A stretch of DNA of 33,059 bases from an uncultured Collinsella sp. (GTDB lineage: Bacteria; Actinomycetota; Coriobacteriia; Coriobacteriales; Coriobacteriaceae): contig CABUKY010000006.1 in the NCBI GenBank assembly GCA_902492185.1, positions 1 through 33,059 of the forward strand. Reading direction: 5' to 3'. Shown piece by piece: positions 29,818 through 33,059 of this stretch. How positions within the stretch are numbered: the first letter of the stretch is position 1; each line of letters starts with the position of its first letter. The notes beneath the pieces are model-generated. The model was not told where the DNA came from. It ran no database searches and was given only the letters and a program-made list of their open reading frames with translations. The position numbers were made by a program, and so were the translations under genes.

Positions 29818-31335
29818 ATGGCGCTCTATCTGGGTATTGATATTGGGACAAGCGCCTCTAAAGGCGTTTTAATCGATGATCGATGCAACATCGTTTGCCA
29901 AGCTTCTTGTGGACACGAGACGGACAACCCGTGTGATGGATGGTACCAGCATGATGCGGAGGCAGTTTGGTGGGGCGATTTTTGCCGCTTGTCGCGCGAG
30001 CTGGTGGCGCGATCGGGGGTTAACGCGGCACAGATCGGATGCGTGGGCCTTTCCGCATTGGGTTGCGACTGTGTGCCAGTCGATACCGAGTGCAACGCGC
30101 TGGCGCCCGCGATTTTGTATGGAGTCGATGCACGTTCGAAGCCGCAGATTGACGAGCTCCTTTCCGAATATGGGTCAGATCGCGCACGCGAGCTTTTCGG
30201 GCATGATCCCTGTTCGTCAGATATTGCTCCCAAGATCTTGTGGTTTAAGGAGAATATGCCCGAGGTGCACGAACGTGCCGCGAAGTTCCTGACGGCGTCA
30301 TCGTTTCTGTGCGCAAAGTTGACGGGGCGTTTTACGGTGGACCGTTATTTAGCGGAGGATTTTCTTCCCCTATACGACCGCTACACCTGGAAGGTTGATG
30401 CTCGGGAATGTGCTCGTTTCTGCCGGCCTGACCAGATGGCGGAGGTGATGTCGGCTACCGATATTGCCGGGGTGATTACGCAGCGTGCGGCTGAGGCGAC
30501 GGGGCTCGCGGCAGGGACACCTGTCTTAGTGGGAACGGGCGACTCTGGTGCCGAGGCCATTTCGACGGGTGTATTCCGTCCCGGCGATATGATGGTTCAG
30601 TTGGGGAGTACGGCGTATTTCATCTACCTAGCTGATCATATGATCGATGATGCCCGCCTGTGGCCGGGGACGTTTATCATTCCCGGAACTTACGGGATTT
30701 GCGCGGGGACCAATACGGCGGGCGCACTCACATCGTGGCTGCGCCAAGAGCTGTATCGCGACGCCGTAGAGGCCGAGGGCCACGGTGGTCCCGATGCCTA
30801 TTCGGTTATGGCGCATGATGCCGCCGACGTGGCGCCGGGTGCCGATGGGCTCCTGTGTCTGCCGTACTTTGCGGGGGAGCGTACTCCGCTCAACGATCCC
30901 GAGGCGCGTGGCGTCTTCTTTGGCCTGACCGGAAGGCATACGCGAGCCCATATGGTTCGCGCCGCCTTGGAAGGCGTCGCGTATACCGTTGCATCCCATG
31001 TCGACATTATCGAGCGAGAGCATGGACTGCCAATTGGGCGCATTATGCTTGTCGGAGGTGGAACCAAGAATCCAGTTTGGATGCAGGCTATCGCCGACGT
31101 ATGCGGGCGCGAGGTCTCGGTTGCCAAGGTTACGGTGGGCGCATGCTTCGGTGATGCCATCATGGCAGCTCTCGCAGGTGGCGCTTATGCATCATGGGAT
31201 GAACTCGCCCGAGTCCTTGGCGTTGCGCAAACAATCGAGCCCGATATGGCTGCCCACGAGTTATATGCGTCGCGTCGTCATATCTTTGACGAATTGTATG
31301 CACGCAACTGTGATCTCATGCACGAATTGGTGTAA
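29818..31335 (+). CDS. FGGY family carbohydrate kinase (xylulokinase-like)
   Basis: 505 residues from ATG at 29818, six bases after the BtpA stop, with GAGGGGAG upstream. The two actin-like domains are complete: YLGIDIGTSASKGVLIDD at 4-21, LVGTGDSGAEAISTGVFRPG and MVQLGSTAYF in the middle, LPYFAGERTPLNDPEARGVF, and the ATP-binding IMLVGGGTKNPVWMQAIADV. Overall it resembles xylulokinases, but FGGY substrate specificity shifts easily, and no pentose isomerase is nearby. It is the last gene of the operon, making three kinases in total. It probably phosphorylates a sugar released by the neighbouring enzymes. Confidence 0.88.
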   Translation: MALYLGIDIGTSASKGVLIDDRCNIVCQASCGHETDNPCDGWYQHDAEAVWWGDFCRLSRELVARSGVNAAQIGCVGLSALGCDCVPVDTECNALAPAILYGVDARSKPQIDELLSEYGSDRARELFGHDPCSSDIAPKILWFKENMPEVHERAAKFLTASSFLCAKLTGRFTVDRYLAEDFLPLYDRYTWKVDARECARFCRPDQMAEVMSATDIAGVITQRAAEATGLAAGTPVLVGTGDSGAEAISTGVFRPGDMMVQLGSTAYFIYLADHMIDDARLWPGTFIIPGTYGICAGTNTAGALTSWLRQELYRDAVEAEGHGGPDAYSVMAHDAADVAPGADGLLCLPYFAGERTPLNDPEARGVFFGLTGRHTRAHMVRAALEGVAYTVASHVDIIEREHGLPIGRIMLVGGGTKNPVWMQAIADVCGREVSVAKVTVGACFGDAIMAALAGGAYASWDELARVLGVAQTIEPDMAAHELYASRRHIFDELYARNCDLMHELV

Positions 31336-31357
31336 TGCTGCCGAACTGTACTGCCTA

Positions 31358-31403
31358 CCAATAGGGACTGCGTTGTGCGATTCGCATGTCCCTTGGCATT
31401 TTT
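31358..31403. terminator. Hairpin terminator between convergent operons
   Basis: GGGACTGCG and CGCATGTCCC pair with one bulged T, extended by CCA/TGG, with TTTTT after GGCA. It lies between the FGGY kinase and tatD stops. The left arm with CTACCAATAGGGACTG also resembles the repeat at 11107 and 11840. Confidence 0.6.
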
Positions 31404-31414
31404 GCCCACAGGGG

Positions 31415-32197
31415 TTAGCGAAGGTCAAAAACAGCGTGCGCATTTGCTAAAACTACCGACTCGATGCGCTTTGCGTCACAGTTTTTGAGTGAGGCAATGC
31501 GCATCGAGGTCCTTGCGAGCGATCTGATGAGCGACTGCGCGCTTGTTTCTGTGTTTGCCTCCGCCGGCGCATCGGTTTCGAGCAGTAAACGATCGAGTGG
31601 AATCTGTCGTGCGTATTCGCGACCGCGCTTGGTCGCGAGCATGCGTTCGTTGACGGAAAAATAACAGCCCGCATTACGCGCGCGGACGAGTTCGTCCGAA
31701 GTACCGCTAAACCAGTGGAAGATGATAGCGGGGGAGTCGGGGTTTGGGATGAGTAGTCCATGCGATTCGAGGACGTCCAGTACGGCTCCTGCCGAACGAA
31801 CGGCGTGAATTGATATCACGCGCCCGGTAAGAGGATGCTGCACGAGCGCATCGCAGAGCCGGTTAAGTGCCTGTATTTGTAGCGGCTCACTTCCAGCAAA
31901 GCGCGCGGAAAAGTCGAGTCCGACTTCGCCGATGTAGTGCTCTTGGGCGGCAACTTCGCAAAGCAGATTGACTTCGGCAGGACCGCAGCGGCCGTCGGCG
32001 AGCCACCAGGGATGGAGGCCGACGCCCGCGATAATGTTTGGGTAGCGGCTGGCACGCTTTTTTGCTGCCGCGAAGTCGCGTGGGTCGACCCCGCAATCAA
32101 AGACCCCCAGTCCTATAGCCGCAGTTTCGTCGGCAACAGCATTCGGGTATGCCATCAAATCAAGATGGCAGTGTGCATCAAATAACCGGGGCTCCAT
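31415..32197 (-). CDS. tatD: TatD family metal-dependent hydrolase/nuclease
   Basis: 260 residues from ATG at 32197, 14 bases after the tcdA-like stop, with only a weak ribosome site. TatD-type TIM barrel: FDAHCHLDLM gives H9 and H11, IIAGVGLHPWW the substrate strand, YIGEVGLDFS the glutamate, VISIHAV and IIFHWFSGT two more histidines, and LLLETDAPAEAN the aspartate. All metal ligands are present. Family members are 3'-5' DNA exonucleases in DNA repair or DNA fragment turnover; paralogue assignment (YcfH, YjjV) is not certain. It is cotranscribed with the upstream gene. Confidence 0.88.
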   Translation of the reverse strand: MEPRLFDAHCHLDLMAYPNAVADETAAIGLGVFDCGVDPRDFAAAKKRASRYPNIIAGVGLHPWWLADGRCGPAEVNLLCEVAAQEHYIGEVGLDFSARFAGSEPLQIQALNRLCDALVQHPLTGRVISIHAVRSAGAVLDVLESHGLLIPNPDSPAIIFHWFSGTSDELVRARNAGCYFSVNERMLATKRGREYARQIPLDRLLLETDAPAEANTETSAQSLIRSLARTSMRIASLKNCDAKRIESVVLANAHAVFDLR

Positions 32198-32211
32198 CTC
32201 GGCGCGTTCCG

Positions 32212-33009
32212 CTAGTCCAGGCGCTGGCCATCGGAGCGTACACGTTCGGTGCCGCGGCCGCTGATCTGGCGGATAACCTCGCCGGCAATCATCTGACCCA
32301 TGATGGGCGGCATAAAGCTGGCGGTTCCCAGCTCGGTGCGCTCGTGGATGTTGGAAGGGTCGCGGGGCTGTGTCTTAACCGATTCCTCGCAGCTAAACAG
32401 TACATGCAGGCTCTTGATTCCGCGCTTCTTGCATTCTTTGCGCATAATGCGGCTCATGGGGTCACGTACCGTATCGAAAATGTCGGTAAAGCGGAGGCAC
32501 TCGGGATGGAGCTTGTTGGCCCCGCCCATGGAGCTAACCAAACGAATGTCGTGGTCCTGAGCATATTTGGCAATGGTGAGCTTGGCCGAGATGGTGTCGA
32601 TGGCGTCGACGACGTAGTCGAGCTTGCCGTCCGTCTGCTCCAAAACGCTCGCGAAGAATTCGTCGATGTTGTCGCTCAGCAAGTATTCAGTTCGCTTGAT
32701 GACGGCAGCGGCGGGATTGATGTCGTGGATCATGGCTTCCATCACGTCAACCTTGCGCTTTCCGATGGTGCTGTGAAAGGCGATGGCCTGACGGTTGATA
32801 TTGCTGGGCGCGATGACGTCCTTGTCCAGAATGACGAAATGACCGATGCCGCCGCGGGCGAGTGCCTCGCAGCAATTGGAGCCCACACCTCCGCAGCCGA
32901 GCACCAGCACCGTAGCATCGGCGAGCTTATCGAGTGCCTCGCGGCCCATGATGATCTCGAGCTTGGTGTCGCGTGTCTCGTTGGGAATTGCGGCTGCGGT
33001 TTCGGTCAT
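32212..33009 (-). CDS. tcdA: tRNA threonylcarbamoyladenosine dehydratase (TcdA/CsdL, E1-like)
   Basis: 265 residues from ATG at 33009, six bases after GGAGG; the in-frame ATG at 33015 abuts that site and is rejected. It has an E1/ThiF-type Rossmann domain: ATVLVLGCGGVGSNCCEALA with the glycine loop at 38-43, then DKDVIAPSNINRQAIA with the arginine and asparagines for ATP binding, YVVDAIDTISAKL and RLVSSMGGANKLHPE. The C-terminal part with RTELGTASFMPPIMGQMIAGE matches TcdA. It cyclises the t6A hypermodification at position 37 of tRNAs using ATP. It is the first gene of a two-gene unit with tatD. Confidence 0.9.
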   Translation of the reverse strand: MTETAAAIPNETRDTKLEIIMGREALDKLADATVLVLGCGGVGSNCCEALARGGIGHFVILDKDVIAPSNINRQAIAFHSTIGKRKVDVMEAMIHDINPAAAVIKRTEYLLSDNIDEFFASVLEQTDGKLDYVVDAIDTISAKLTIAKYAQDHDIRLVSSMGGANKLHPECLRFTDIFDTVRDPMSRIMRKECKKRGIKSLHVLFSCEESVKTQPRDPSNIHERTELGTASFMPPIMGQMIAGEVIRQISGRGTERVRSDGQRLD

Positions 33010-33053
33010 AAACATCCTCCAATGGGGGAGCGAATCGTGTTTTAGCTATCGCC

Positions 33054-33059
33054 ATTATA
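33054..33059 (-). promoter_or_regulatory. -10 element upstream of tcdA
   Basis: A consensus TATAAT on the minus strand occupies the last six bases of the window, about 45 bases from the tcdA start. The matching -35 would lie outside. Confidence 0.5.

Noticed and set aside
1..33059. CRISPR array or insertion sequence with transposase
   Set aside because: No regularly spaced direct repeats with unique spacers and no transposase-like reading frame were seen anywhere in the window.

Overview
The window is about 33 kb of a moderately high-GC genome with GTG and TTG starts, strong AGGAGG-type ribosome sites and dense directional gene clusters. Gene content and style point to a gut actinobacterium of the class Coriobacteriia, most likely Collinsella. 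This is inferred from familiarity, not from a search.

Left part (1-7280): a truncated ketopantoate-reductase-like gene and a tiny cyclase-tail gene run leftwards. Rightwards come an aldo/keto reductase with a C-terminal Fe-S module, a Gfo/Idh/MocA oxidoreductase, endonuclease IV (nfo), and a complete polar amino acid ABC transporter (lipoprotein, permease with an unusual N-terminal extracytoplasmic domain, ATPase). Two copies of an approximately 80-bp palindromic element sit just upstream of the Gfo/Idh/MocA and nfo genes. Their long stems show compensatory base changes.

Metal and repair region (7281-11110): DUF3793 and flavodoxin genes face a membrane-anchored HMA metal-binding protein that has a copper-regulator-like palindrome upstream. 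Then comes a leftward SOS-type operon (Y-family polymerase plus YolD-like protein) with a consensus promoter and LexA-like box. Next is a lone, degenerate alcohol-dehydrogenase NAD-domain gene bracketed by inverted copies of a roughly 34-bp repeat.

Island (13659-17175): pgi is followed by a 3.4-kb leftward cassette holding a frameshifted VirD4/TraG-type ATPase, a ClpP-like protease and an unknown protein. A second, synonymously diverged copy of the last codons of pgi, followed by a second copy of its terminator, lies on the far side. This is what integration of a genetic element into the 3' end of pgi would leave. No integrase is seen.

Catabolic region (17268-31335): deoC and two HAD phosphatases precede a GntR/UTRA regulator. 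A well-formed promoter and a perfect 23-bp palindromic operator drive a ten-gene operon: YfcC-type transporter, amidohydrolase, FrlC-like epimerase, FrlB-like SIS deglycase, FrlD-like kinase, internal terminator, second PfkB kinase, TIM-barrel amidohydrolase, YjbQ-family protein, BtpA/SgcQ-family protein and FGGY kinase. The first half looks like an Amadori-product (fructosamine) pathway. The second half is a set of poorly characterised enzymes whose substrate is not evident.

Right end: TatD nuclease and TcdA-type tRNA-modification enzyme run leftwards, convergent with the operon across a hairpin terminator.
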